Position numbers and translations under genes: made by a program. From Methylophilus medardensis (GTDB taxonomy: Bacteria; Pseudomonadota; Gammaproteobacteria; Burkholderiales; Methylophilaceae): a DNA stretch of 64,000 nucleotides. Shown in pieces: positions 16,562 to 25,969 of the stretch (position 1 is its first letter; each line of letters starts with the position of its first letter). The notes below the pieces were generated by a model. It saw nothing but the letters and a program-made list of their open reading frames with translations, was not told where the DNA came from and did no database searches. The stretch lies in assembly GCF_006363915.1 (NCBI RefSeq), contig NZ_CP040946.1; one strand, given 5' to 3'.

Positions 16562-18634
16562 ATGAGTAACGATCAAGCTTCGAAAAGTAAAGCCTCGGCA
16601 ACCGACCAAGATGTACAGTTAGGGACAGGCGGCGAGTTGCATCAAATGGCAAATGGTGAGCATGCATTGTTGACCACCAATCAAGGTTTGCCGATTTCTG
16701 ACAATCAAAATTCTTTAAAAGCCAGCCCTTTGGGACCTACCTTACTAGAAGACTTTATTTTACGAGAAAAAATAACGCACTTTGACCATGAGCGGATTCC
16801 AGAGCGGATTGTGCATGCACGCGGCTCCGGCGCGCATGGTTACTTTGAACTGACACACTCCTTAGAAAAATATACCACAGCAAAAATTTTGACTGAGCTG
16901 GGCGAAAAAACGCCGCTGTTTACGCGGATTTCTACTGTGGCGGGTGGTTCTGGCTCGGTGGATACGCCGCGAGATGTGCGTGGCTTTGCAACCAAGTTTT
17001 ATACCAAAGAAGGCAATTGGGACTTGGTTGGCAATAATGTGCCGGTATTTTTTATTCAAGACGCGATTAAATTTCCAGACTTGGTGCATGCCATCAAAAT
17101 GGAGCCAGACCGTGGGTTTCCACAAGCAGCCACGGCGCATGATACTTTTTGGGATTATATTTCGCTCACGCCCGAATCCATGCACATGATCATGTGGATT
17201 ATGTCTGACCGCACCATTCCGCGGTCGTTACGCATGATTGAAGGGTTTGGTGTGCACAGCTTTCGTTTAATCAATAGTCAAGGCGAATCCACCTTTGTGA
17301 AGTTTCATTGGCGGCCGCAATTAGGTTTGCAATCGATGGTGTGGGATGAAGCCGTGAAGACCGCTGGCGCGGACCCAGACTTTATGCGCCGTGACCTGTT
17401 TGAGGCGATTGAATCTGGCAATTTCCCTGCATGGGACTTAGCCGTTCAATTGTTTACCGAGGAGGAAGCCGCACAATTTCCGTTTGATCATCTAGACGCC
17501 ACCAAGTTGATCCCCGAAGAGCTGGTGCCTTTGCGAGTGATTGGCCACATGGTGCTAGACCGCTGGCCAAACAATTTTTTTGCAGAGACCGAGCAAGTGG
17601 CTTTTTGCCCCTCACACGTGGTGCCAGGCATTGATTTTTCAAACGATCCATTGTTGCAAGGGCGCTTATTTTCTTATCTTGATACGCAGCTCTCGCGCTT
17701 GGGTTCGCCGAATTTTAATCAGATTCCAATCAACGCGCCAAAGTGCCCATTTGCCAATCACCAACGTGACGGCCATATGCAAATGCAACAACCCGTCGGC
17801 CGAGTGGCTTATGAGCCCAACACACTCTCTAACACCTCGCCCCGCGAAACACCGCAAGGTTTCCGCACAGCCGCTTTGGATGAAAACGGTGTGAAAGGCC
17901 GCGTTCGCCCTGAAAGCTTTGCTGACCATTACAGCCAAGCTAAGCAATTTTTTATCAGCCAACATAGCCATGAGCAATCGCACATTGCATCGGCTTTAAT
18001 CTTCGAACTCTCAAAAGTGGAACATGTATACATCAGAGAAGCGATTGTCGGACATTTAAGAAATATTTCAGAGGATTTAGCCAGCCAGGTAGCGAATGGC
18101 TTGGGCTTGCAACAATTACCGGCGCCCTACCCATCGGCCGTGCGTGCACAAGATTTGCCGCCCTCACCCGCCCTTCAAATCATCGGCAAAATGAAAAATA
18201 CGCTGCAAGGTCGCGCAATCGGCATACTCATCGCCGATGGTTCAGATGCACACACCATTCATGCGATTAAAACCGTTGCCAAAAAATCGGGGGCAACCGT
18301 AAAAATTGTCGCCCCTAAAATTGGCGATGCCACTTTAAGTGATGGTGCGATGCTCAAAGTAGATGGTCAGCTCGCGGGCACGCCATCGATGATGTTTGAC
18401 GCCGTTGCGATTGTTCTGACAAGTGATGCTGCAAATGCACTATTGGAGGATGGCGCTGCAAGAGACTTTGTGAACGATGCTTACAGACACCTAAAAGCGA
18501 TTGCCACAGATGTAGGTGGCGAAAAACTGCTCAACATGCCGAATATCAGCTTTAACGTGAATGGCGATGCGCTTTCAACAGTAGACGCCTTTATCGACGC
18601 TGCTAAAACGCGCTTTTGGGACAGAGAAAAATAA
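16562..18634 (+). CDS. katE: large-subunit monofunctional catalase (HPII type)
   Basis: A 690-aa clade 2 catalase that splits H2O2. Distal His H85 lies in VHARGSGAHGYFE, the distal Asn (N158/N159) in GNNVPVFFIQD, and the proximal heme ligand Tyr Y372 in RLFSYLDTQLSRLG. A C-terminal flavodoxin/GATase-like domain, about residue 545-690 (GRAIGILIADGSDAHTI), is characteristic of HPII-type enzymes (E. coli KatE is 753 aa). It has no signal peptide. It follows hemerythrin on the same strand and ends at a strong terminator. Confidence 0.95.
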   Translation: MSNDQASKSKASATDQDVQLGTGGELHQMANGEHALLTTNQGLPISDNQNSLKASPLGPTLLEDFILREKITHFDHERIPERIVHARGSGAHGYFELTHSLEKYTTAKILTELGEKTPLFTRISTVAGGSGSVDTPRDVRGFATKFYTKEGNWDLVGNNVPVFFIQDAIKFPDLVHAIKMEPDRGFPQAATAHDTFWDYISLTPESMHMIMWIMSDRTIPRSLRMIEGFGVHSFRLINSQGESTFVKFHWRPQLGLQSMVWDEAVKTAGADPDFMRRDLFEAIESGNFPAWDLAVQLFTEEEAAQFPFDHLDATKLIPEELVPLRVIGHMVLDRWPNNFFAETEQVAFCPSHVVPGIDFSNDPLLQGRLFSYLDTQLSRLGSPNFNQIPINAPKCPFANHQRDGHMQMQQPVGRVAYEPNTLSNTSPRETPQGFRTAALDENGVKGRVRPESFADHYSQAKQFFISQHSHEQSHIASALIFELSKVEHVYIREAIVGHLRNISEDLASQVANGLGLQQLPAPYPSAVRAQDLPPSPALQIIGKMKNTLQGRAIGILIADGSDAHTIHAIKTVAKKSGATVKIVAPKIGDATLSDGAMLKVDGQLAGTPSMMFDAVAIVLTSDAANALLEDGAARDFVNDAYRHLKAIATDVGGEKLLNMPNISFNVNGDALSTVDAFIDAAKTRFWDREK

Positions 18635-18683
18635 AGCCAAGCTTAGGCTAAAGGATGAAGATGCATTTTATTGAGCAAACCTG

Positions 18684-18737
18684 AAAATACTTGTCTTGCA
18701 GCCAAATAAGAACGTAGTCTGCAAGGCAGGTATTTTT
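18684..18737 (+). terminator. terminator of the catalase gene
   Basis: An 18-bp stem with two G-U pairs is formed by 18684-18701 and 18719-18736, with the outer arms AAAATAC and GTATTTT. A T-run closes it. It lies 50 nt after the katE stop. Confidence 0.7.
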
Positions 18738-18830
18738 ACAAATTCAAGCTCAATATGGGTGTGTTTATTGTATGTTGATTGGCGGGATGCTGCGACTTGC
18801 AAAACATCCCCACAAAACTAGGATGATCGA

Positions 18831-19451
18831 TCAGTTAAACTTTTTTGCGTTTAAATTTAATGCATCATGAATCAGCTCTAATCTCACAATTGGGCTATCC
18901 ATCTGCATCAAGCGTTGCTTCTGAATGAGCGGCAAATCAAGTAATTCAACCCATCTATTTGAAACCCATGCCGCATCGTTGTATTCATAAGGCTTAAGAA
19001 TCGGAATATCGCTTTCTGCTATCCCTTGCAAAGGCAACGACTCAATCAGATGTTGCAGGTGTTCACTAACACTTTTCAAATCATCAGGGATCGGGACCTG
19101 CAAATCGTTTTCAATATCCGAAACGTTGCCCATGACAAGACCATCAGCTTGAACAGTAAACCCATTGATATGAATCCTGCGGGTTCCGCGACAGCTCACC
19201 ATAATAATCCCGACAGTTGTCACATCCGCATCTAAAATCTCTAACACAGTCCCCACGCTTGCAAAGGGCAAATGGCTCGATTGATCTGACTGGGTATCTG
19301 GCTGCGCAGCCACAATTGCAAACCCTGTTTGTTCCCGAAGGCAGGCTTTGATCATGTCTAAATACCTCGCCTCAAATATACGCAGATTCATCAGCCCTTT
19401 AGGGCAAACCACTACGTTGAGCGGAAAAAGCGGTAATTGATAGGATTCCAT
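18831..19451 (-). CDS. Lon N-terminal substrate-binding domain protein (LonSB)
   Basis: A 206-aa stand-alone Lon N-terminal (PUA-like, LON_substr_bdg) domain. It starts PLFPLNVVVCPKGLMNLRIFE, followed by RYLDMIKACL and FASVGTVLEILDAD, as in the family. A helical tail follows at about 120-206. The protease and AAA domains of Lon are absent, which is normal for this protein type. Its function is unknown. It is separated from the molybdoenzyme gene by 344 bp that carry the second repeat copy. Confidence 0.88.
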   Translation of the reverse strand: MESYQLPLFPLNVVVCPKGLMNLRIFEARYLDMIKACLREQTGFAIVAAQPDTQSDQSSHLPFASVGTVLEILDADVTTVGIIMVSCRGTRRIHINGFTVQADGLVMGNVSDIENDLQVPIPDDLKSVSEHLQHLIESLPLQGIAESDIPILKPYEYNDAAWVSNRWVELLDLPLIQKQRLMQMDSPIVRLELIHDALNLNAKKFN

Positions 19452-19795
19452 AACTTGATATGGCTATTTGAGTGCGTTTTCGTTCACGTTTTGCATCATA
19501 AAAAATGTTAAGCGATTAATAACAAAGAGTTACTTTAGGCCACTGTAGCGTAAAAATATTCACCTTTTATCTAGTGTCGAAAATGCCATGAACGTGCCCT
19601 TCTCCACATTTGTCCCTCTCATTAAAAGTGACTTAATTCCGGTAACTGGATTGAGTCTAACTTTACTTTAGGGCAATAAATTTGATTTTTGGCGAAAGTA
19701 GTGGCTGGTGCACCATTGGTGGATAGTTACCGAAGAGGACGAGTGATTGCCACTTTCATCCTCTCCGGCGCACCATACATTTCAAAAAAAAGCGT
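19452..19795. other. 344-bp intergenic region with repeat copy 2
   Basis: It holds the repeat element at 19707-19774 and the promoter region of the LonSB gene. I see no ORF of convincing length. Confidence 0.6.
19707..19774. repeat. inverted-repeat element, copy 2
   Basis: The 68-bp element is bounded by GGTGC (19707-19711) and GCACC (19770-19774). Within it CCGAAGAGGA (19730-19739) pairs with TCCTCTCCGG (19759-19768) with one mismatch. Its last 24 bp match copy 1 at 14315-14338. It lies just past the molybdoenzyme stop. Confidence 0.55.
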
Positions 19796-21922
19796 TCACA
19801 CTAGCGCGACTTCAACCAGATTATCGCTAAAAGTATTTGAGTGGCCCATGTCTCCATATTCGGCCGAGCTGATGCAATTGACGGTGCCTTTGTTGAGTTG
19901 CCGCCAATAGCCCAAGGTGGCGACCACGATGCCGGGATTGACGTCGGTAGTGACGCGGGCGACGGCTTCAAAAGCCCCCCTGTCGTTGTAGGTCTTGACC
20001 ATGACGCCATCTTCGATGTTGCGTGCGAGTGCATCTAATGGATTGATCATCAGGTATTGCTCGCCTTGCACACGGATTTTGGATGCCATGTTTGCGTAGG
20101 ATGAGTTGATGAAACCATGGCTTTTTGGAGAGATGATGTTGAGTGGGAACCGAGCCGCGAGCGCACCATTGGACTCTACCGTCTCTCGACTTGGCACGTA
20201 GGCCGGGAGTGGGTCGAGATCTTCGCCCGGTTGAAAACCTTCATACATCTGCCTGAAGGGGCCTGCTACGAAGTTCTTAGCGCCTTCTACCATGAACATG
20301 CATTTCCCGGTCGGGGTGGGGAAGTTGCCTTGCCGGTGCGGGGCACGGTCGTCTTTTGTGCCGACATTCAATCGGGCAAAGCCATGCTCACGCATATAGT
20401 TGAGATCTATACCCTTGCAGGCGGCTGCGTCCCAGTCGACATAGTGCTGCAGACATTCGCTGTCGCTCCATTTAAAATTGTCTTCTTCAAAGCCCAAACG
20501 TTGGGCTAAGCGGCGGAATATTTCATTATTGGCCAGAGCTTCTCCGGGTGGATCTATGCATTTGGTGTTGTATGTGAGATATAAGTGACCCCACGATAAG
20601 ATCATGTCCTCTTGTTCTGCGCCCATGGCGGCTGGCAACAGAATATCTGCATAAGCGGCCGTGTCTGAAATGAAATGCTCGGCCACCACGGTGAACAGGT
20701 CTTCGCGCTTTAATCCCTCGATCACCTTGTCGGTTTCAGGCGATTGCGTGACTGGATTGGTGTTCCACACCATGATCGATTTAATCGGCACCGCTAAAGG
20801 TGTTTCGCCAAGGAGCGCTCTCCCCAATTGCAGGATATTCACCACGGGCGTTCCTTCGGGAATGAGGTCTGGCCGGCAAATCACATCAAACTTATAGGGA
20901 TGCTCCCACACTGGAAATTGTAACGCGCCGCCGCCGACATGGCGCCAGGCTCCGATGAGGGCGGGCAAGGAGGTGACGGCGCGGATCGCCTGACTGCCGC
21001 CATAACTACGTTCGAGTGCCACACCGATGCGAATAGCTGCTGGCGGTGTCGTGGCATATTCACGGGCAAATAAGCGAATCTGTTCCGCGGGGACGCCGGT
21101 AATGTCAGCCGCCCATTCTGGCGTACACGCTTTGGCTCTTTCTGCCAGTTCGCTATAGCCCACGGTATATTGATCAACATAATCTTGGTCGACTAACCCC
21201 TCTTCAATGATGACATTCATCATCGCCATGGCCAGTGCGCCATCGGTGCCGGGCTTAGGCGCAATATGCCAATCGGCTTCTTTGGCCGTTTTAGAAGCAA
21301 ATGAATCGACCACCACCACCTTGGCGCCGCGTTTTTGCGCCTCTTTAATAATGTGCCAGTGATGAAGATTGGTTGAGACCGAGTTGCAGGCCCAGATGAC
21401 AATGAAATTGGCATGAATGAAACTTTCAGGATCCACACCGGCGGTTGGCCCGACAGTCAGCAACCAAGCAGTACAAGAGCCTTCACCACAGAAGGTCCTT
21501 TCGCAGACGGTGGCGCCGAGTCTGTTAAAAAAAGCATCCCCGCCATTGAGCCCATGCACCAGCCCCTGATTCCCCAAATAACTGACAGGCAATATGGCAC
21601 GCGGGCCATCCGCCTTAATCAGCGCTTGCCAACGATCAACAATGGTATCCAAGGCCTCATCCCAGGAGATGCGCTCAAACTGTTTAGTCCCTTTGGGCCC
21701 TACCCGCTTCATGGGATAAAGAAGACGATCTGGATGATAATGCCGCTTTTCGTAATCCTTTAATTTCACGCACAAGCCACCGCGTGTCATCGGATGGTCA
21801 GGGTTGCCTGAGACCGATATCAACTCACCATTTTTGACATGAAACTGCATTGAGCAGGTATCGGGACAATCATGAGGACAACCACCATGAAACGTTTGAA
21901 TGACCTCTGCAACATTATTCAT
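19796..21922 (-). CDS. molybdopterin-dependent oxidoreductase, BisC/formate-dehydrogenase-like
   Basis: A 708-aa molybdoenzyme of the DMSO-reductase superfamily. The N-terminal 4Fe-4S cysteines are C15, C19, C23 and C51. Molybdopterin-binding elements include PVSYLGNQGLVHG, VVVDSFASKTAKEADWHI and PKSHGFINSSYANM near the C-terminus. It has no twin-arginine leader, so it is probably cytoplasmic. The possible Mo-ligand region reads CGEGSCTAW. No partner electron-transfer subunit is adjacent, so the electron acceptor and substrate are unknown. Formate dehydrogenase-like or other BisC-class activity is the best guess. Confidence 0.85.
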   Translation of the reverse strand: MNNVAEVIQTFHGGCPHDCPDTCSMQFHVKNGELISVSGNPDHPMTRGGLCVKLKDYEKRHYHPDRLLYPMKRVGPKGTKQFERISWDEALDTIVDRWQALIKADGPRAILPVSYLGNQGLVHGLNGGDAFFNRLGATVCERTFCGEGSCTAWLLTVGPTAGVDPESFIHANFIVIWACNSVSTNLHHWHIIKEAQKRGAKVVVVDSFASKTAKEADWHIAPKPGTDGALAMAMMNVIIEEGLVDQDYVDQYTVGYSELAERAKACTPEWAADITGVPAEQIRLFAREYATTPPAAIRIGVALERSYGGSQAIRAVTSLPALIGAWRHVGGGALQFPVWEHPYKFDVICRPDLIPEGTPVVNILQLGRALLGETPLAVPIKSIMVWNTNPVTQSPETDKVIEGLKREDLFTVVAEHFISDTAAYADILLPAAMGAEQEDMILSWGHLYLTYNTKCIDPPGEALANNEIFRRLAQRLGFEEDNFKWSDSECLQHYVDWDAAACKGIDLNYMREHGFARLNVGTKDDRAPHRQGNFPTPTGKCMFMVEGAKNFVAGPFRQMYEGFQPGEDLDPLPAYVPSRETVESNGALAARFPLNIISPKSHGFINSSYANMASKIRVQGEQYLMINPLDALARNIEDGVMVKTYNDRGAFEAVARVTTDVNPGIVVATLGYWRQLNKGTVNCISSAEYGDMGHSNTFSDNLVEVALV

Positions 21923-22449
21923 ATTTCACTCCAATCGCTAGGCTAAATGCAGTTTTATTTTAAGAAAGCCAACCCAAGACAGGTCTGTCTGTTCGATATA
22001 CTATACGCCTTGCGCTAGAAACACAATGCTGCGGGGGGAGTGCAACTGATTGCGCACAACACCCGAGTTGATGACCGCATACACGCATGACTACCGCAGT
22101 AGAATAATGCGACCAATCAGTGTGTTAAGTAAAGGCCAACCAACAATAACGTTAAGCGGTCTGGTGGTCTGTTTAGGATGCAAACTCACACAATATCAAG
22201 CTTAAATCTTCAATGCCTAGCGTCAGGCTCATGAGCGCATCCTTCAAAAAACAAAAAGCCAAGCTAGTGATGACTAACTTGGCTTTTTAAGGATACTTTT
22301 CTGGCTATTTTTTAATGGCGGATGCAGTTGAACCCGATGGCGTTGGATGCATGAAAAACTCAATTTTGATTATTTTTGGTGCATCAGTGCCTGCATACAT
22401 GTAAGCCTATCTTTTGGGTGAGAGCGCCATCGGTTTTATGACTACCCTT
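21923..22449. other. 527-bp intergenic region
   Basis: It contains the promoter side of the molybdoenzyme gene, with a GACAG-GT-CTGTC palindrome near 21978, and a terminator at 22253-22288. No ORF is supported. Confidence 0.6.
22253..22288. terminator. bidirectional terminator downstream of the OmpA lipoprotein operon
   Basis: AAAAAGCCAAG and CTTGGCTTTTT flank an inner TAGT-GATG-ACTA hairpin, with a T-run on both strands. It lies about 160 nt after the OmpA gene stop. Confidence 0.75.
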
Positions 22450-23400
22450 TTAATTTGCAGGCGTGCGAGGGTTCTCAATGATCACTTCCACGCGGCGGTT
22501 CAACTGGCGCCCGGATGCGCTGTCGTTGCCGGCAACAGGAGAAACTTCACCCTTGCCAGCGGTCACAACGCGATCTGAAGCCACCCCTTGCTTCATCAGC
22601 CAACCTTTGACGGCATCAGCGCGACGTTGCGATAAAGCCTGATTGTAGTCGGCGTTACCCACCGTATCGGTGTGGCCTTCGATAATCACGGAACGGTCTG
22701 GATATTGATTGAGGAACGTCGCGAGTTTGGCAAGGTTGGTGGCTGCGCCACTTTTGAGTACCGATTTGTCTGTATCAAACAGCACGTCGCCGAGCGTGAC
22801 AACCAGACCGCGCTCGGTGGGTTTTGCATTGAGCGCGGCAATCTGCAGTTGCAAATCATCGGACTTCTGCTGGGCGGCGGCTGCCGTCTGTTGCGCATTG
22901 GCAGTGTCCTGTTGCGCAGCCAGTGTTTTCATGCGTTCAGCTTCGGCACGGCTGCGGGCGTTATCGGCCTCTTTTTGCGCCGCTAATGCCTGTATACGCG
23001 CAGCATCCGCATTACTGCGGGCCGCATCAGCTTCTTGTGTGCGTGAATCAAGGCGTGCACTCTCGCGTTGCTGGCTCAATGCCGTGCGCTGCACAACTAA
23101 CTGCCGACTTTCGGCCAAGGCTTGTGCGGTATCCACCTTGCTTTCGGCAAGATACATCAGATGTGCCGTTCTTTCTTTGTCCCCTGAGGATGCCTCTGCC
23201 GCACGTAATGCGTCTTCTGCATCCTTGATCGCCACGGGCGCTTGACTAGCGAGTGGCTGATCAGCCTGCAACTTGGTCAACTTGATACGTGCATTGTTTA
23301 CCACCTCTGGTTGAACGGGCTTGGCGGCACAGGCCACCAAAAAGAGCGATGCCAGTGCAGTCGCGATCAACACGCCAGGTCGCTGCATTGTTGTTTTCAT
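22450..23400 (-). CDS. OmpA-family lipoprotein with DUF4398 region
   Basis: A 316-aa lipoprotein. The signal peptide ends at a lipobox LVAC, cysteine near residue 24. A DUF4398-like helical region with Ala-rich coiled coil (about 40-190) follows. The C-terminal OmpA domain (about 195-305) shows DVLFDTDKSVLKSG, IEGHTDTVGNADYN and LNRRVEVII, which bind peptidoglycan. Its ATG overlaps the stop of the upstream lipoprotein gene by 4 nt, so both are translated from one mRNA. Probable role: linking the outer membrane to the cell wall. Confidence 0.9.
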   Translation of the reverse strand: MKTTMQRPGVLIATALASLFLVACAAKPVQPEVVNNARIKLTKLQADQPLASQAPVAIKDAEDALRAAEASSGDKERTAHLMYLAESKVDTAQALAESRQLVVQRTALSQQRESARLDSRTQEADAARSNADAARIQALAAQKEADNARSRAEAERMKTLAAQQDTANAQQTAAAAQQKSDDLQLQIAALNAKPTERGLVVTLGDVLFDTDKSVLKSGAATNLAKLATFLNQYPDRSVIIEGHTDTVGNADYNQALSQRRADAVKGWLMKQGVASDRVVTAGKGEVSPVAGNDSASGRQLNRRVEVIIENPRTPAN

Positions 23401-23807
23401 TTTTGTTCTCCAGTCTTACGTTTCATTTCAAGCTTGAGGGTATCGGTACCTTTTTGCATTTGCTCGTTGACCACACGCGCTTTAGCCACTTCGGCGCGCG
23501 CGGAAGCCAATTCAGCATCCGCTCTGGCCTCTTGGGCGAGTCGCTGAGCGAGGACCATTTTTTCGGCCTGCACTGCGCTTTTGGCTGCCGAGAGTTTGTC
23601 GCGCGCTGCGCTTAATTCAACAGAAGCATAATCGGCCACATTGGCGCGCTCTGCACCGGCAATGGCTTGTTCGGCCGCATGCAAAGCCAATGTTGGCGGC
23701 TGGGGCGTTGAGGCGCAGCCACCCACTAACAATAATGCACTGAATAAAGAGGCTAAGCCGATGCGGTTGCTTGGTTTTGCCGTGGGTAAAGGGATCGCGT
23801 GTGCCAT
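23397..23807 (-). CDS. DUF4398 lipoprotein
   Basis: A 136-aa lipoprotein with a lipobox LVGGC (Cys near residue 31). An Ala-rich helical DUF4398 domain follows, reading HAAEQAIAGAERANVADYA. Overlap of ATGA with the OmpA gene makes a two-gene operon in which both products share the DUF4398 fold. The role is unknown, probably envelope-structural. Confidence 0.8.
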   Translation of the reverse strand: MAHAIPLPTAKPSNRIGLASLFSALLLVGGCASTPQPPTLALHAAEQAIAGAERANVADYASVELSAARDKLSAAKSAVQAEKMVLAQRLAQEARADAELASARAEVAKARVVNEQMQKGTDTLKLEMKRKTGEQK

Positions 23808-24140
23808 GTCATTCTCCTAGTGTGTTTCGATGCACTGGGTGCCCGAATACCCAGTAGTGTCACAGGTTAGCGTCGAAACCACCGTGCACTGGCGAACATA
23901 TGGCGCTGGGTGGCAGATTGGACTAACTGCTCACGCATGCTGGGCCTATGTCTATGACAAGTACGCTTGCTGCAAACAGTCTGAATTTTATTGCTGAAAG
24001 ACAGCAGGATCGCGAGAACGCATGATGCGCGCTGAGCGCTTGCTGAGCAGCATCGGCCGAACATTCGTGCTGAAAGTTTGCTTGTATTTGAAGCCAACAG
24101 CCCCTATAGTCACCGCACGCAAATAATGGAAAGACAACCT
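23808..24140. other. 333-bp intergenic region between divergent genes
   Basis: A hairpin ACTGGGT-N8-ACCCAGT lies at 23834-23855, in the leader or promoter of the lipoprotein operon. I see nothing else supported. Confidence 0.5.
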
Positions 24141-24392
24141 ATGAAAAAAATATTGGTGAACGTGCAAGTGGAACTAGATGTCCCTGACACCTGGCAGTTG
24201 GTAGAGCATCCTGACGAGGTGCAAGCGATTAAGCTGGAAGATGGGCGCTTTATGTATATGAGTTTTTTACCGATGTTTACCACCGACCCTAATGCGGGGG
24301 CGGAATGGTCTAGCGAGTGCACGGATGCGTTCAGTGAAGAGATTTTAGATATGGTCGCAGACGAAGAAGTGTTGATGAAAGTTGAAACGTAA
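24141..24392 (+). CDS. 83-aa conserved-looking hypothetical protein
   Basis: An acidic 83-aa protein beginning MKKILVNVQVELDVPDTW and ending EEVLMKVET. It has no signal peptide, membrane span or known motif. The ATG at 24141 is preferred to an upstream TTG frame start because AAAGA precedes it and the sequence composition changes there. It is flanked by divergent and convergent minus-strand genes and is probably monocistronic. Confidence 0.6.
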   Translation: MKKILVNVQVELDVPDTWQLVEHPDEVQAIKLEDGRFMYMSFLPMFTTDPNAGAEWSSECTDAFSEEILDMVADEEVLMKVET

Positions 24393-24465
24393 CGCCAACA
24401 TCACCTTACCGCAGATCAGCAGAGTGAGGAAAAAAACGCTGCTGAATCAACCCCATAGACTATTA

Positions 24466-25341
24466 CTAATTGGCACTTGCTGAATACCCTGAGTACCTTT
24501 TGCTAGCCTGATAAAGTTGGTCGTTGGTGACTGCCGGTTTACAAAATGCATGAATCGCTGTGGCTAAACGGTCAGGCGCATCATAAGGCAGCTCATGGCC
24601 TGCGTCCGCAATCAGTTGATATTGCAGATCAGGGTTGAGGGCATGCAGCGCACGTGCTGATTCAGTCGACACAATGCCTTCGTTACCCAGCAGCAATAAG
24701 GTTGGCACATAGATATTACGCACCAACTCATCAAACTCGGGGTGTGGCGGAACTAACACATCAAAAGCGCGCGGGTTGGTTCTGAATTTGGCTTGCACCA
24801 GATGTTCAACAAGCTCAGAGGAGCGATAGCGGTTTTTGAGTTTGGCCTCGGTGAATAAGTCTGCTTTGCTGGCTCGTAATAACTGACGATGCTGTTTCAC
24901 CGCCTCACGATCATCTAGCTGATATTGCCACTCCGGGCTGATGAAGTTGGGCTCGGCCAGCACGATGCCCTCAATCGCAAACCCCAAACGACTGGCAACC
25001 ATGGCTGCGGTCATGCCACCCATTGAATGCCCCAGCAGATACGGCGACTGAATGTTGAGTGTTCTAATCAATTCGATGACATCATTGGCATGGTCTTGGT
25101 AGGTATAGCCATGCAGTGGCGCACTCGACTGACCATGGCCGCGCGCATCTGGCATGATGATGTCGAAGTGTGCTTCGAGTTCACGGGCCAATTGCGACCA
25201 GCAAGCACCACTTGCCGTTAAGTCATGCAGTGCAATTAATGTGGGTTTGTTGCCACCCGTTCTTAAATAGTGAATATTGAGCCCGTTTACGCGGCAAACT
25301 GCATTCGTCCAGTGTGCTGAAATAATGTTTTTACGTGTCAT
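24466..25341 (-). CDS. alpha/beta hydrolase, co-transcribed with a UmuD-like gene
   Basis: A 291-aa alpha/beta hydrolase. The nucleophile S106 lies in LLGHSMGG, an oxyanion HDL is near residue 39, and the catalytic His is in DAGHELPYDAPDRL near 259. The expected acid region reads LLLGNEGIVSTESAR, where no canonical Asp is obvious. It starts 2 bp after the stop of the UmuD-like gene 25344-25964 and is very likely in its transcript, an unusual partner for a UmuD protein. The substrate is unknown. No signal peptide is evident. Confidence 0.8.
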   Translation of the reverse strand: MTRKNIISAHWTNAVCRVNGLNIHYLRTGGNKPTLIALHDLTASGACWSQLARELEAHFDIIMPDARGHGQSSAPLHGYTYQDHANDVIELIRTLNIQSPYLLGHSMGGMTAAMVASRLGFAIEGIVLAEPNFISPEWQYQLDDREAVKQHRQLLRASKADLFTEAKLKNRYRSSELVEHLVQAKFRTNPRAFDVLVPPHPEFDELVRNIYVPTLLLLGNEGIVSTESARALHALNPDLQYQLIADAGHELPYDAPDRLATAIHAFCKPAVTNDQLYQASKRYSGYSASAN

Positions 25342-25343
25342 GA

Positions 25344-25964
25344 TTAAAACCTTCTGAAAGATCCAGTGACCACACCCCAGACCGAAAATTGCATCTGGCC
25401 CTGAATAAGGATGGGAGCATATTGACCCGAGCTGTTGGCAGGCAACAGTTTCGGATCGCCATTTTTCTGTTTCGCTAATATTTTGATGGTGAACGCGCCA
25501 TCCACCATTGCCAGCACGATATCGCCGATCGCGGCCTGTTTCTTTTTATTCACAATCGCTTTGTCACCCGGGATCAACCCTGCCTCAATCATCGATTCGC
25601 CCTGAATAGTGACAAAAAAAGTACTAGACGGGTCATCAATCAGATAGCCGTTCGGGTCCATCCGCGACGCTTCGTCACTGTCGGCTGGCGCCGGCAAACC
25701 AGCCGGCACTTTGGATTGATACAAAGGTAAATGTAAGGCCTCAGACGCCTGTGCAAGTTGGGTAAACTCCCCCACCCTATCTAGATGATTGGCAATTTCA
25801 TCTAAGCGCTGCTTTTTGGCATAAGCGTCGAGAAAACTAAGAATGATCGGCTTTTGACTGTCTGGCACACGCATGACCGTCGTATTTTCCCGATAAAGCC
25901 CTGAGCCAACCTTGCGGCCGGAGCCGGGTCTTTTACCACCATTTTGTTTGTCATTCAGCGTCAT
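25344..25964 (-). CDS. second UmuD-like S24 protein with N-terminal extension
   Basis: A 206-aa paralogue of the protein at 54-677. With the start set at the ATG at 25964, the two align without gaps and their key residues coincide: cleavage A88-G89 in KVPAGLPAPA, S124 in GESMIEAG and K161 in GAFTIK. A TTG 24 bases further upstream opens the same frame, but it lies inside the operator repeat. The N-terminal GSGRKVGSG and VMRVPDSQKP are shared. No umuC follows and an alpha/beta hydrolase gene is next. The gene may act as an SOS-type repressor or decoy rather than a polymerase subunit. Confidence 0.83.
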   Translation of the reverse strand: MTLNDKQNGGKRPGSGRKVGSGLYRENTTVMRVPDSQKPIILSFLDAYAKKQRLDEIANHLDRVGEFTQLAQASEALHLPLYQSKVPAGLPAPADSDEASRMDPNGYLIDDPSSTFFVTIQGESMIEAGLIPGDKAIVNKKKQAAIGDIVLAMVDGAFTIKILAKQKNGDPKLLPANSSGQYAPILIQGQMQFSVWGVVTGSFRRF

Positions 25965-25969
25965 GCGAA

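Noticed and set aside
22709..23245. 178-codon frame opposite the OmpA lipoprotein gene, rich in Ala and Cys
   Set aside because: It is the antisense of the Ala-rich coiled coil, and its composition (many Cys, Arg, Ser) is typical of a shadow frame.
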